Positions 1 to 4,751 of a stretch of DNA of 6,224 nt are shown piece after piece. Source of the DNA: an uncultured Oscillibacter sp. Its GTDB lineage: Bacteria > Bacillota > Clostridia > Oscillospirales > Oscillospiraceae. Each line of letters begins with the position of its first letter. Positions within the stretch are counted from its first letter, which is position 1. Under the pieces are notes generated by a model that was not told where the DNA came from, did not search any database, and was given only the letters and a program-made list of their open reading frames with translations. The position numbers were made by a program, and so were the translations under genes. The DNA is taken from NCBI GenBank assembly GCA_900770295.1, contig CAAGJQ010000151.1, positions 1 to 6,224 on the forward strand. The letters run 5' to 3'.

Positions 1-118
1 GGAGAACGCCGCTTCCGTCAGCTCCATGGTCCTGACCACCGAGTCCCTGGTCGCCGACAAGCCCGAGCCTCCCGCGCCCGCCGCTCCCGCTTCCCCCGAC
101 ATGGGCGGCATGTACTAA
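1..118 (+). CDS. groEL: Chaperonin GroEL, C-terminal end only (partial)
   Basis: The reading frame from base 2 encodes 38 residues and stops at TAA 116-118; the rest of the gene lies left of the window. The peptide begins ENAASVSSMVLTTESLVADK, matching the conserved last helix of GroEL (the ...AASVAGLLLTTEALVAD... region), then has a Pro/Ala-rich linker and ends DMGGMY, a short version of the Gly-Met-rich tail that lines the floor of the chaperonin cavity. GroEL is the cytosolic ATP-dependent 60-kDa chaperonin that folds proteins together with GroES. A Pro/Ala linker and a final Tyr are seen in some Clostridia, which is a weak taxonomic hint. A strong terminator follows 14 bases later, so this is the end of the chaperonin transcript and the downstream genes are a separate unit. 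Confidence 0.88.
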   Translation, partial: ENAASVSSMVLTTESLVADKPEPPAPAAPASPDMGGMY

Positions 119-132
119 GCACAAGCTCTCCC

Positions 133-166
133 AAAAGCCGCAGGCCATTGGCCTGCGGCTTTTTTC
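133..166 (+). terminator. Intrinsic terminator of the groEL transcript
   Basis: Perfect 10-bp GC-rich stem (GCCGCAGGCC at 137-146 with GGCCTGCGGC at 150-159) and a 3-nt ATT loop, preceded by AAAA and followed by six T residues (160-165). It lies 14 nt after the groEL stop. The A-tract and T-tract pair further, so it could also act weakly on the opposite strand. Confidence 0.93.
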
Positions 167-199
167 GCGCCCGCCTTTTGCAGGAGGCGCGGCAGGCTG

Positions 200-218
200 A
201 AATGACCGGTTGTCATTT
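200..218. promoter_or_regulatory. Dyad symmetry overlapping the RM promoter -35 (candidate operator)
   Basis: Inverted repeat AAATGAC (200-206) / GTCATTT (212-218) with a 5-bp CGGTT centre. It covers the -35 hexamer TTGTCA (210-215), so a bound protein would block RNA polymerase. No controller (C-protein) gene is visible in the window; a repressor role is inference from position only. Confidence 0.5.
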
Positions 219-237
219 TGGCCTGATGTGGTATAAT
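210..237 (+). promoter_or_regulatory. Promoter of the restriction-modification operon
   Basis: TTGTCA at 210-215 (one mismatch to the sigma-A -35), a 16-bp spacer, and a perfect TATAAT at 232-237 preceded by TGG, giving an extended -10 (TGnTATAAT). The predicted transcript would start near 243-245, about 32 nt before the methyltransferase start codon. It follows the groEL terminator, so the two RM genes have their own transcription. Confidence 0.85.
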
Positions 238-242
238 TCCAT

Positions 243-259
243 CAAAGATGACATCTTTG
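243..259. promoter_or_regulatory. Dyad symmetry at the predicted transcript start (operator or 5' hairpin)
   Basis: Perfect 7-bp arms CAAAGAT (243-249) / ATCTTTG (253-259) around GAC. It lies between the -10 box and the ribosome site, starting at the predicted +1. It could be a second operator, or an mRNA 5'-terminal hairpin that stabilises the message or tunes initiation, since AGGAGG begins two bases after it. Both this dyad and the upstream one contain ATGAC/GTCAT half-sites. Confidence 0.45.
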
Positions 260-260
260 C

Positions 261-266
261 AGGAGG
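261..266 (+). promoter_or_regulatory. Ribosome binding site that decides the methyltransferase start
   Basis: A consensus AGGAGG at 261-266 directly abuts the first in-frame ATG (267), leaving no spacer, whereas the ATG at 276 has an ideal 9-nt spacing. The start is therefore placed at 276, three codons into the longest open frame. Confidence 0.8.
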
Positions 267-275
267 ATGCCGGCA

Positions 276-1157
276 ATGGCAAGTAAAGTGACAAAAAGCA
301 CGCACCAGCTCCACAGCGACTCCCCTCTTTACCCCATGGTGAACAACCTGTTTGAAGAGGACTGTCTGGAGTGCATGAAGCGTATCCCAGACGAGGCCAT
401 CGATATGATTCTGTGCGATCTGCCGTATGGGATGACGCAGAATCAGTGGGACAGCTACATCCCCCTCGAGCCGCTGTGGGAGCAGTATTTAAGGATCATC
501 AAGCCCAACGGCGCGATCGTGCTGACCGCGCAGGGGCTCTTTACGGCAAAGCTGATCCTTAGCCAGCCGAAATATTACAAATATAAATGGATCTGGGAAA
601 AGTCAAAACCCACGAACTTTTTGAACGCGAAAAAACAGCCTCTGCGGAAGCATGAGGATGTATGCGTCTTTTACAAGAAGCAGCCCACCTACCACCCGCA
701 GATGACCAAGGGCGAGCCTTACGACAAAGGCACGCGGAAGGATCAGCTGAGCGGAAGCTATGGCGATTTCCAGCCCGTGCATGTTTCCAGCGACGGCGAG
801 CGCTATCCGACCGACATCGTGTATGTAAAAACCGCCGAATGCGAGGGCGAGGTCGTCCATCCGACGCAAAAGCCCATCGAGTTGGGACGGTACTTTATCC
901 GCACGTATTCCAACCCCGGCGATGTCATCCTGGACAACGCGTTCGGCAGCGGTTCCTTCTTGGTGGCGGCGCTGATGGAGGGGCGGAACTTCATCGGAAT
1001 CGAAAAAAACGAAAACGTCGCGCTGTTCAAAAAGGACGACATCAATTATATCGATGTGGCCAAAAGGCGGCTGTTCCTGGCCTGGCAGGGTCTGGACGGG
1101 AAGGCCCGGCAGCACATTCAAGCGGTCAATCTTATCAAGGATTTTGAAGAAAGGTAG
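276..1157 (+). CDS. Site-specific DNA methyltransferase, beta-class N6A/N4C (DLPY type)
   Basis: This 293-aa protein (from ATG 276) transfers a methyl group from S-adenosylmethionine to adenine N6 or cytosine N4 in DNA. The motif order is that of the beta class (PF01555 N6_N4_Mtase). The catalytic motif IV, MILCDLPYG, is near residues 45-52 and is followed by MTQNQWD. A short target-recognition segment with LNAKKQP and KHEDVCVFYKK follows, then motif X HPTQKP near 195-200, then the SAM-binding motif I LDNAFGSGSF near 219-228 and the acidic motif II in FIGIEKNE. Firmicute phages and accessory islands carry many relatives with the same DLPYG...HPTQKP...LDN-GSG layout. Residues 1-20 are a hydrophilic tail. 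It ends 6 nt before a nuclease-methyltransferase whose ribosome site lies in its last codons, so the two are probably translationally coupled. The likely job is protecting the recognition site, perhaps the strand or half-site that the Type IIG enzyme does not modify. The methylated base and recognition sequence cannot be read from sequence; an orphan regulatory or phage-derived methyltransferase is the alternative. Confidence 0.92.
   Translation: MASKVTKSTHQLHSDSPLYPMVNNLFEEDCLECMKRIPDEAIDMILCDLPYGMTQNQWDSYIPLEPLWEQYLRIIKPNGAIVLTAQGLFTAKLILSQPKYYKYKWIWEKSKPTNFLNAKKQPLRKHEDVCVFYKKQPTYHPQMTKGEPYDKGTRKDQLSGSYGDFQPVHVSSDGERYPTDIVYVKTAECEGEVVHPTQKPIELGRYFIRTYSNPGDVILDNAFGSGSFLVAALMEGRNFIGIEKNENVALFKKDDINYIDVAKRRLFLAWQGLDGKARQHIQAVNLIKDFEER
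1147..1154 (+). promoter_or_regulatory. Ribosome binding site for the nuclease-methyltransferase gene
   Basis: AAGAAAGG at 1147-1154 lies inside the last codons of the upstream methyltransferase. It is 9 nt before GTG 1164 and 15 nt before ATG 1170, so GTG is the better-spaced start. The weaker AAAGG core and GTG start, compared with AGGAGG/ATG for the methyltransferase, would make less nuclease than methyltransferase. Confidence 0.6.
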
Positions 1158-1163
1158 CGATTC

Positions 1164-3902
1164 GTGCAGATGGAAGCCACTGTTCGCCGAAATGAACGCA
1201 GCTGGGCCATCGAGTTGATTTCAAAAATCAACTCGATCGCAGGCCGTAACGACCTCATGATCAAGCGCGCCGGCGGAGAGACTACCATTTCAACCGGCAG
1301 CGGAAGCCGGATGTTTCCGGATGTGGTCCTCTATGGAAACCAGGCCCAGACGGTCATTCTCCAGGGCTGGGAGCTGAAGATGCCGGATGTCCCCATTGAG
1401 GACGAGGCATTCATCAGGGACGCGCAGCGAAAAGCCGCCGCTCTCGGCCTGAACAGCTGCCTGATCTGGAATTTCACCTATGCGGTCCTGTACGCCCGGG
1501 ACGGCAGCCACGCATTCGTCAAAGTCAAGCAGTGGAACACAACCGATCATATCAGAACCAGGCAGGATGTTGAGACATTCCGCGCCGATTGGGAGGCTCT
1601 CCTGGAGGAGATCCTTCTGGAGGTCAACGCGTATTTTGTATCCGGGCAGTTTCACGATGCCGCTCTCGGAGATGTGATCTCCACCTCCGCCATCGCCAAT
1701 CTGATCCGGAGGAACAAGGAAACCGTGGCGGAGGAGCTGGAAAGCGCCGCCTTCCGGGACGCGGTCATGGCGGCCTATATTGACAACTGGTGGGCCGGTG
1801 TGAGATCCGAATACGAGCACGATGAGACGGACAAATACCGGGCCTATGCCAAAAACACGATCCTGAACTGGACGAACAGGATCGTCTTTGCCCACATCAT
1901 CAAAAACCGGCAAAACGGCGCCCTGCCGGTCAACGGGCTGTGCGAAAAAACCACGCCGGCTGACGCCAACAGGATCTTTGAAGCGATCACAGAAGCATGT
2001 GATTTTTACAATGTCTTTTCGTCGGCCGCATATAATGAGATCCTGCCGCCTTCGGCATGGCGGGATTTTATGGAGCTGTCCGCCTTTTTGAAGCACAACG
2101 GAATCGAACATCTCGGCCAGGAGGCGCTGCAAAACATTCTCGAGAGCTCAGTAGCGTCCAACAGGCGCGCCATCAACGGCCAGTACACAACGCCCCCGGA
2201 ATTGGCAAAGCTCCTGGTGCGATTGACTGTAAGGGACTGGACCGATTCCGTGCTGGACTGCTGCTGCGGAACAGGTACGATCCCGCAGGCCGCTATCAGG
2301 CAGAAAAAGGCGCGGATGTCCCCGGCGGACGCGGTCAAAACCGTCTGGGCATGTGATAAATATCAGTATCCGCTGCAAGTGGCAAACATCAGCATGACGG
2401 ATTCCGATTCCATCCATATCGCCAACCGTCTGTTTCAGCACAACGCCCTGACCCTGACCGTCGGCGAAGAGATCGCGATAACCGACCCGGAGACAGGCGG
2501 CAGGCAGCTGCTCCCCCTTCCGGCGTTCGGCGCGGCGGTGTCAAATCTTCCGTTTGTGCCGTTTGAGATCATTCCGGCCGATGACAAGGCGGTGCTGTCC
2601 AAGCTGTCGTTTTCAGACCGCCTGGATGGCCGGTCGGACCTGTATTGCTATATTGCGGCGAAGATCGCCGACGTCTTAAAGCCCGGCGGCATGCTGGGGA
2701 TCATTGTTTCCAATTCCTGGCTCGGCACCAACGCCGGCGTCAAATTTGTGGAAACGCTGCGGGGGATCTACCATGTGCGGCAGGTCCATATCAGCGGCAG
2801 AGGGCGCTGGTTTCAAAACGCGGACGTTGTCACCACCATTCTGGTGTTGGAGAAGAAGCACAGCGCCTCCGCGCCGGGCACCGACTTCTGGCTGTGGAAA
2901 AAGTCTTTAAAGGACCTGTCGGAGGATGAAGACGCGGAGCACACCCTGGTAAACTCGGCCTTGCTTTCCAAAGAACTCGATCCATCCGTTGCAAAGCTGT
3001 CAACGTATTCCGCCGCGCAGATGGACAGTATCCGGGATCTTCACATCTGCTATAACGCATTGTTCCACCATGTGGAATGGCTGCTTGACATCAGGGATAA
3101 GATCCTGCCGGTCGGCAGCGTGTTCCATGTGTTCAGAGGCAGCCGCAGGGGCTGGGACCCTCTGTTCTATCCTCAGGGCCCCCACGGGATCGAGCCTGTC
3201 TATCTCAAAAAAGTGTTGATGAACGCCAGAAACGTCACCACACTGACAGCCGCCGCGGACCGAGACGCTTTTTGCTGCGGGGCGTCCATCGAGGAACTCA
3301 AAGCGCGCGGCCACTCCGGAGCACTGGCGTGGATCGAAAAATTTGAACACCAGAAAAACGGCGTGGGGAAGCTGCTGCCCACGGTGCTGAAGCGGCCAGG
3401 GCTGGAGTGGTACGATTTGCAGGCCAACGAAGTGGCGGAGATCTTCACCATGATGAATCCGGACCAGAGGCTGTTTTTCGCCAGGTTTGAAACGCCGTCT
3501 TTTGTCAATCAGAGGCTGATCGGGCTGACGCACAAAGCCGAGTATCCCGACACAGACTTAAATCACGCTCTGCTCAACTCCATGTTCACCATGTTTTGCA
3601 TGGAAGCCTCCGGGTTCGGCAGAGGGCTGGGCGTATTGGACATCAATAAAGACAGCATCGCAAAGTGCCATATGCTTGATCCCGGGCTCGTCAGCTCTGC
3701 GGACCGCCGGAGGATCCTCGATGCCTTTGAGAAGCTGAAACAGCGGAAGATCCTGAAAGTATCCGAGGAGCTTTGCGATGACGCCCGGCTCGAGTTTGAG
3801 CACGCGGTCCTGCAGAGCTTCGGGATCGACGCGTACTTCGGCAGGATAAAGGCCTCCCTCCTCTCCATGCAGCAGACACGGGCAGCGGCGAAGGAGCGGT
3901 AA
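1164..3902 (+). CDS. Type IIG-like restriction enzyme: PD-(D/E)XK nuclease fused to N6-adenine DNA methyltransferase
   Basis: This 912-aa single-chain enzyme is predicted to recognise, methylate and cut DNA. Residues 1-120 form a PD-(D/E)XK nuclease fold: helix ERSWAIELISKIN with E17, then P52-D53 (FPDVVLYG), then E70-L71-K72 (GWELKMPD), with conserved KA..LGLNS..IWNFT..VLYARDG after it. Residues about 130-335 are a helical connector. The gamma-class methyltransferase core has motif X NGQYTTPPELAKLL (338-351), SAM-binding motif I LDCCCGTGT (364-372), and motif IV at N461-L462-P463-F464, followed by SDLYCYIAAKIADVLKPGGMLGIIVSNSWL (491-520). Residues about 640-900 are the probable target-recognition domain, opening with a VFHVFRGSRRGWDPLFYP segment. 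Length and order (nuclease, helices, methyltransferase, TRD) match Type IIG enzymes such as the MmeI group. Motif IV is NLPF instead of the usual NPPF/Y. The GTG start (1164) is chosen by ribosome-site spacing; ATG 1170 is the alternative and removes two residues. It is encoded 6 nt after a companion methyltransferase. A Type I-like HsdM is unlikely because the nuclease is fused and no HsdS or HsdR is present. The recognition sequence is unknown. Confidence 0.88.
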   Translation: MQMEATVRRNERSWAIELISKINSIAGRNDLMIKRAGGETTISTGSGSRMFPDVVLYGNQAQTVILQGWELKMPDVPIEDEAFIRDAQRKAAALGLNSCLIWNFTYAVLYARDGSHAFVKVKQWNTTDHIRTRQDVETFRADWEALLEEILLEVNAYFVSGQFHDAALGDVISTSAIANLIRRNKETVAEELESAAFRDAVMAAYIDNWWAGVRSEYEHDETDKYRAYAKNTILNWTNRIVFAHIIKNRQNGALPVNGLCEKTTPADANRIFEAITEACDFYNVFSSAAYNEILPPSAWRDFMELSAFLKHNGIEHLGQEALQNILESSVASNRRAINGQYTTPPELAKLLVRLTVRDWTDSVLDCCCGTGTIPQAAIRQKKARMSPADAVKTVWACDKYQYPLQVANISMTDSDSIHIANRLFQHNALTLTVGEEIAITDPETGGRQLLPLPAFGAAVSNLPFVPFEIIPADDKAVLSKLSFSDRLDGRSDLYCYIAAKIADVLKPGGMLGIIVSNSWLGTNAGVKFVETLRGIYHVRQVHISGRGRWFQNADVVTTILVLEKKHSASAPGTDFWLWKKSLKDLSEDEDAEHTLVNSALLSKELDPSVAKLSTYSAAQMDSIRDLHICYNALFHHVEWLLDIRDKILPVGSVFHVFRGSRRGWDPLFYPQGPHGIEPVYLKKVLMNARNVTTLTAAADRDAFCCGASIEELKARGHSGALAWIEKFEHQKNGVGKLLPTVLKRPGLEWYDLQANEVAEIFTMMNPDQRLFFARFETPSFVNQRLIGLTHKAEYPDTDLNHALLNSMFTMFCMEASGFGRGLGVLDINKDSIAKCHMLDPGLVSSADRRRILDAFEKLKQRKILKVSEELCDDARLEFEHAVLQSFGIDAYFGRIKASLLSMQQTRAAAKER
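1209..1237. repeat. Perfect 13-bp inverted repeat inside the nuclease gene (codons 16-25)
   Basis: Arms ATCGAGTTGATTT (1209-1221) and AAATCAACTCGAT (1225-1237) are separated by only CAA. The palindrome begins 45 nt after the GTG start. In mRNA it would form a very stable hairpin within the first 25 codons; there is no T-run after it, so it is not an intrinsic terminator. It encodes IELISKINSI, the first helix of the nuclease fold, so the protein constraint and the palindrome coexist. It could slow early elongation of the nuclease, pause polymerase, or be a protein-binding operator. Function is inference; the symmetry is seen directly. Confidence 0.75.
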
Positions 3903-4128
3903 CCGCAAATCAAATCCGTCTGACGCATACAATGCCAACGTCCCGGGAGCCGCAGGGGACCGTGCGGCAGGGGCCGCCGTGGATCTGCATGATACGCGGC
4001 GGCCTGAAGCGTCATACCGCCACGGGTTCCTGTCGGACAGGAGCATTCGCCGGAATCGCGCACATCGGTGGACATTGCGGAGTTGTCTGGCAAGTTTCTA
4101 AAAAATTTTTCTTTTTTCAAATTTAGGG
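3903..4128. other. Gene-free region between the RM operon and the tRNA promoter
   Basis: No convincing gene: the open frames here lack a ribosome site and recognisable domains. The first 180 bases are GC-rich with small inverted repeats. GCCGC 3949-3953 can pair with GCGGC 3964-3968, which can alternatively pair with GCCGC 3973-3977. A 10-bp stem joins GGCCGCCGTG 3972-3981 to CGCGGCGGCC 3995-4004 across a 13-nt loop, with one wobble. A palindrome lies at 4026-4044. None is followed by a T-run, so no classical intrinsic terminator for the RM operon is visible. Bases about 4098-4125 are an A/T-rich tract directly before the tRNA promoter, resembling an UP element. A degraded remnant of an older gene or a structured RNA cannot be excluded. 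Confidence 0.6.
4026..4044. repeat. Short near-perfect palindrome
   Basis: TCCTGTC (4028-4034) G GACAGGA (4036-4042), extendable by a T-G wobble and a G-C pair to 4026-4044. The single-base centre makes it look more like a protein-binding dyad than an RNA hairpin. It lies about 85 bp upstream of the tRNA promoter -35. No regulator can be named. Confidence 0.4.
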
Positions 4129-4158
4129 TTGACAAATTGCCGGTCATTCTGGTATATT
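4129..4158 (+). promoter_or_regulatory. Strong promoter of the tRNA operon
   Basis: Consensus -35 TTGACA at 4129-4134, an 18-bp spacer, and -10 TATATT at 4153-4158, preceded by an A/T-rich tract (about 4098-4125) that could act as an UP element. It lies 29 nt before the first tRNA. The architecture is typical of stable-RNA promoters. Confidence 0.85.
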
Positions 4159-4187
4159 AATTTTTGCCCGTTGTGGGCCACAGATTT

Positions 4188-4264
4188 GGCGGCATAGCTC
4201 AGTTGGCTAGAGCATGCGGTTCATACCCGCAGTGTCCCCGGTTCAAATCCAGGTGCCGCTACCA
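4188..4264 (+). tRNA. tRNA-Met (CAT), elongator
   Basis: A 77-nt cloverleaf with encoded CCA. The acceptor GGCGGCA pairs with TGCCGCT including a G1-U72 wobble; the D-arm is GCTC/GAGC; the anticodon stem TGCGG/CCGCA is perfect around loop TTCATAC, with anticodon CAT at 4222-4224; the T-loop is TTCAAAT. There are no three consecutive G-C pairs at the base of the anticodon stem, so it is not the initiator. The G1-U72 pair and the GGCTAGAGC...CGGTTCATACCCG core resemble the Bacillus elongator tRNA-Met rather than lysidine-modified tRNA-Ile2. The T-stem CCCGG/CCAGG has a C-A mismatch in its middle pair (4239/4251). Confidence 0.93.
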
Positions 4265-4268
4265 AGTT

Positions 4269-4301
4269 GTTTCATGAAGCGCCCGGGGCGCTTCATGAAA
4301 C
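4269..4301 (+). repeat. 16-bp perfect hairpin in the tRNA-Met/tRNA-Glu spacer
   Basis: GTTTCATGAAGCGCCC (4269-4284) and GGGCGCTTCATGAAAC (4286-4301) are exact reverse complements around one G; each arm also contains the self-complementary TTCATGAA. It fills 33 of the 47 spacer bases. It is followed by CACTTACCCA, with no T-run, so it should not terminate. It may be a structured spacer that directs tRNA precursor processing, or a small dispersed palindromic repeat. Which of these applies cannot be decided here. Confidence 0.8.
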
Positions 4302-4311
4302 ACTTACCCAC

Positions 4312-4386
4312 GGCCCGTTGGTCAAGTGGTTAAGACACGGCCCTTTCACGGCTGTAACATGGGTTCGAATCCCGTACGGGTCACCA
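4312..4386 (+). tRNA. tRNA-Glu (TTC)
   Basis: A 75-nt cloverleaf with encoded CCA. The acceptor GGCCCGT pairs with ACGGGTC including one G-U; the anticodon stem CGGCC/GGCTG surrounds loop CTTTCAC, with anticodon TTC at 4345-4347; the T-arm is ATGGG TTCGAAT CCCGT. This tRNA reads GAA/GAG and also feeds glutamyl-tRNA-dependent pathways. It is the second gene of the tRNA operon, with no promoter of its own seen. Confidence 0.95.
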
Positions 4387-4388
4387 TT

Positions 4389-4423
4389 CCCATAAGACGC
4401 TGTGCATTGCGGCGTCTTGTGGG
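4389..4423 (+). repeat. 12-bp hairpin in the tRNA-Glu/tRNA-Val spacer
   Basis: CCCATAAGACGC (4389-4400) pairs with GCGTCTTGTGGG (4412-4423) with one T-G wobble around an 11-nt loop. As in the preceding spacer, no T-run follows (GTCTTTAAAATC), so it is not a clear terminator. It begins 3 nt after the CCA of tRNA-Glu and probably shapes 3'-end processing of the polycistronic tRNA precursor. Confidence 0.7.
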
Positions 4424-4447
4424 GTCTTTAAAATCACATATCCGTAT

Positions 4448-4524
4448 GGAGGCTTAGCTCAGCTGGTTAGAGCGCCTGCTTCACACGCAGGAGGTCACTG
4501 GTTCGAGTCCAGTAGTCTCCACCA
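4448..4524 (+). tRNA. tRNA-Val (CAC)
   Basis: A 77-nt cloverleaf with encoded CCA. The acceptor GGAGGCT pairs with AGTCTCC including a G-U; the D-arm is GCTC/GAGC; the anticodon stem CCTGC/GCAGG surrounds TTCACAC, with anticodon CAC at 4482-4484; the T-arm is ACTGG TTCGAGT CCAGT. It decodes GUG. It is the last tRNA of the operon, and the terminator starts on the base after the CCA. Its 3' half faces an integrase gene 228 bp away, so it is a natural candidate attachment site. Confidence 0.95.
4500..4524 (+). other. Candidate attachment site in the tRNA-Val 3' end
   Basis: Tyrosine recombinases of mobile elements often integrate into the T-arm and acceptor 3' end of tRNAs and rebuild the gene on insertion. 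The intact tRNA-Val 3' end is the last host gene before the minus-strand integrase, so this stretch, or the terminator just after it, is the likely core. Only one end of the element is in the window, so the matching direct repeat cannot be seen. Confidence 0.3.
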
Positions 4525-4567
4525 AAAAGTTCCTGATTTCGCAAGAAATCAGGAACTTTTCTTTATA
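4525..4567. terminator. Bidirectional intrinsic terminator of the tRNA operon and the integrase
   Basis: A perfect 16-bp stem AAAAGTTCCTGATTTC (4525-4540) / GAAATCAGGAACTTTT (4545-4560) is closed by a GCAA (GNRA) tetraloop and followed by CTTTATATTTT on the plus strand. The A-tract side gives a T-tract on the minus strand, so it can also stop the integrase transcript before it runs antisense into tRNA-Val. The stem begins on the base after the tRNA-Val CCA. Confidence 0.92.
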
Positions 4568-4610
4568 TTTTCGTCCAAATAATTCGTTTGAATTTTTTCG
4601 CTTTTCCCAC

Positions 4611-4648
4611 GACCCAGACCGTGACCCATAAGCGGAAACGAGCGGAAA
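4611..4648. repeat. Two sets of short direct repeats downstream of the integrase
   Basis: GACCCA occurs at 4611-4616 and 4623-4628 (12-bp phase). AGCGGAAA occurs at 4631-4638 and 4641-4648 (10-bp phase). Repeats spaced by about one helical turn between an integrase gene and its tRNA target resemble arm-type integrase or excisionase sites; this is inference from position and spacing. Confidence 0.4.
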
Positions 4649-4656
4649 GGATTAGA

Positions 4657-4696
4657 CAGCACCAGGTAGGATTTTCCCTGCCTGGTGCTGATTTTT
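4657..4696 (+). terminator. Terminator-like hairpin between the tRNA operon and the integrase
   Basis: A 14-bp stem CAGCACCAGGTAGG (4657-4670) / CCTGCCTGGTGCTG (4677-4690) has one T-G wobble and a 6-nt loop ATTTTC, followed by ATTTTT on the plus strand. The T-run points it at plus-strand transcripts, so it would shield the integrase gene from tRNA read-through. On the minus strand the following bases are not T-rich, so it would terminate the integrase message only weakly. Together with the repeats before it, it occupies most of the 4568-4751 non-coding gap. Confidence 0.7.
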
Positions 4697-4751
4697 GCGG
4701 CTTTTTCGTGTTTTTCGGATGTACAAGTTTCGACCTGTTTTTTGGCATATC

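Noticed and set aside
1002..1009. Run of seven A residues in the first methyltransferase as a phase-variation tract
   Set aside because: A single 7-base run in a Lys-coding segment is ordinary; no longer simple repeat exists in either RM gene or promoter.
603..1121. Long minus-strand open frame across the first methyltransferase, and plus-strand frames inside it
   Set aside because: They lie wholly within a gene with clear family motifs, have no ribosome site and no recognisable domain; they are shadow frames of GC-rich coding DNA.
1164..3902. Interpretation as a Type I HsdM or BREX PglX methyltransferase
   Set aside because: There is an N-terminal PD-(D/E)XK nuclease in the same chain and none of HsdR, HsdS, BrxA/B/C or PglZ is present; a Type IIG enzyme fits better.
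3932..4126. 64-codon plus-strand frame in the gap before the tRNA operon
   Set aside because: No ribosome site, low-complexity FFFF end caused by the T-rich tract, and no recognisable motif.
3563..4147. 194-codon minus-strand open frame over the RM gene end and the following gap
   Set aside because: Over half overlaps the coding end of the nuclease-methyltransferase, the start lies in the tRNA promoter -35/A-T tract, the composition is Arg/Ser/Pro-rich as in shadow frames, and no domain is visible.
4269..4423. CRISPR-like array suggested by repeated palindromes among the tRNAs
   Set aside because: The two hairpins differ in sequence and length, are separated by a tRNA gene, and no cas gene is present.
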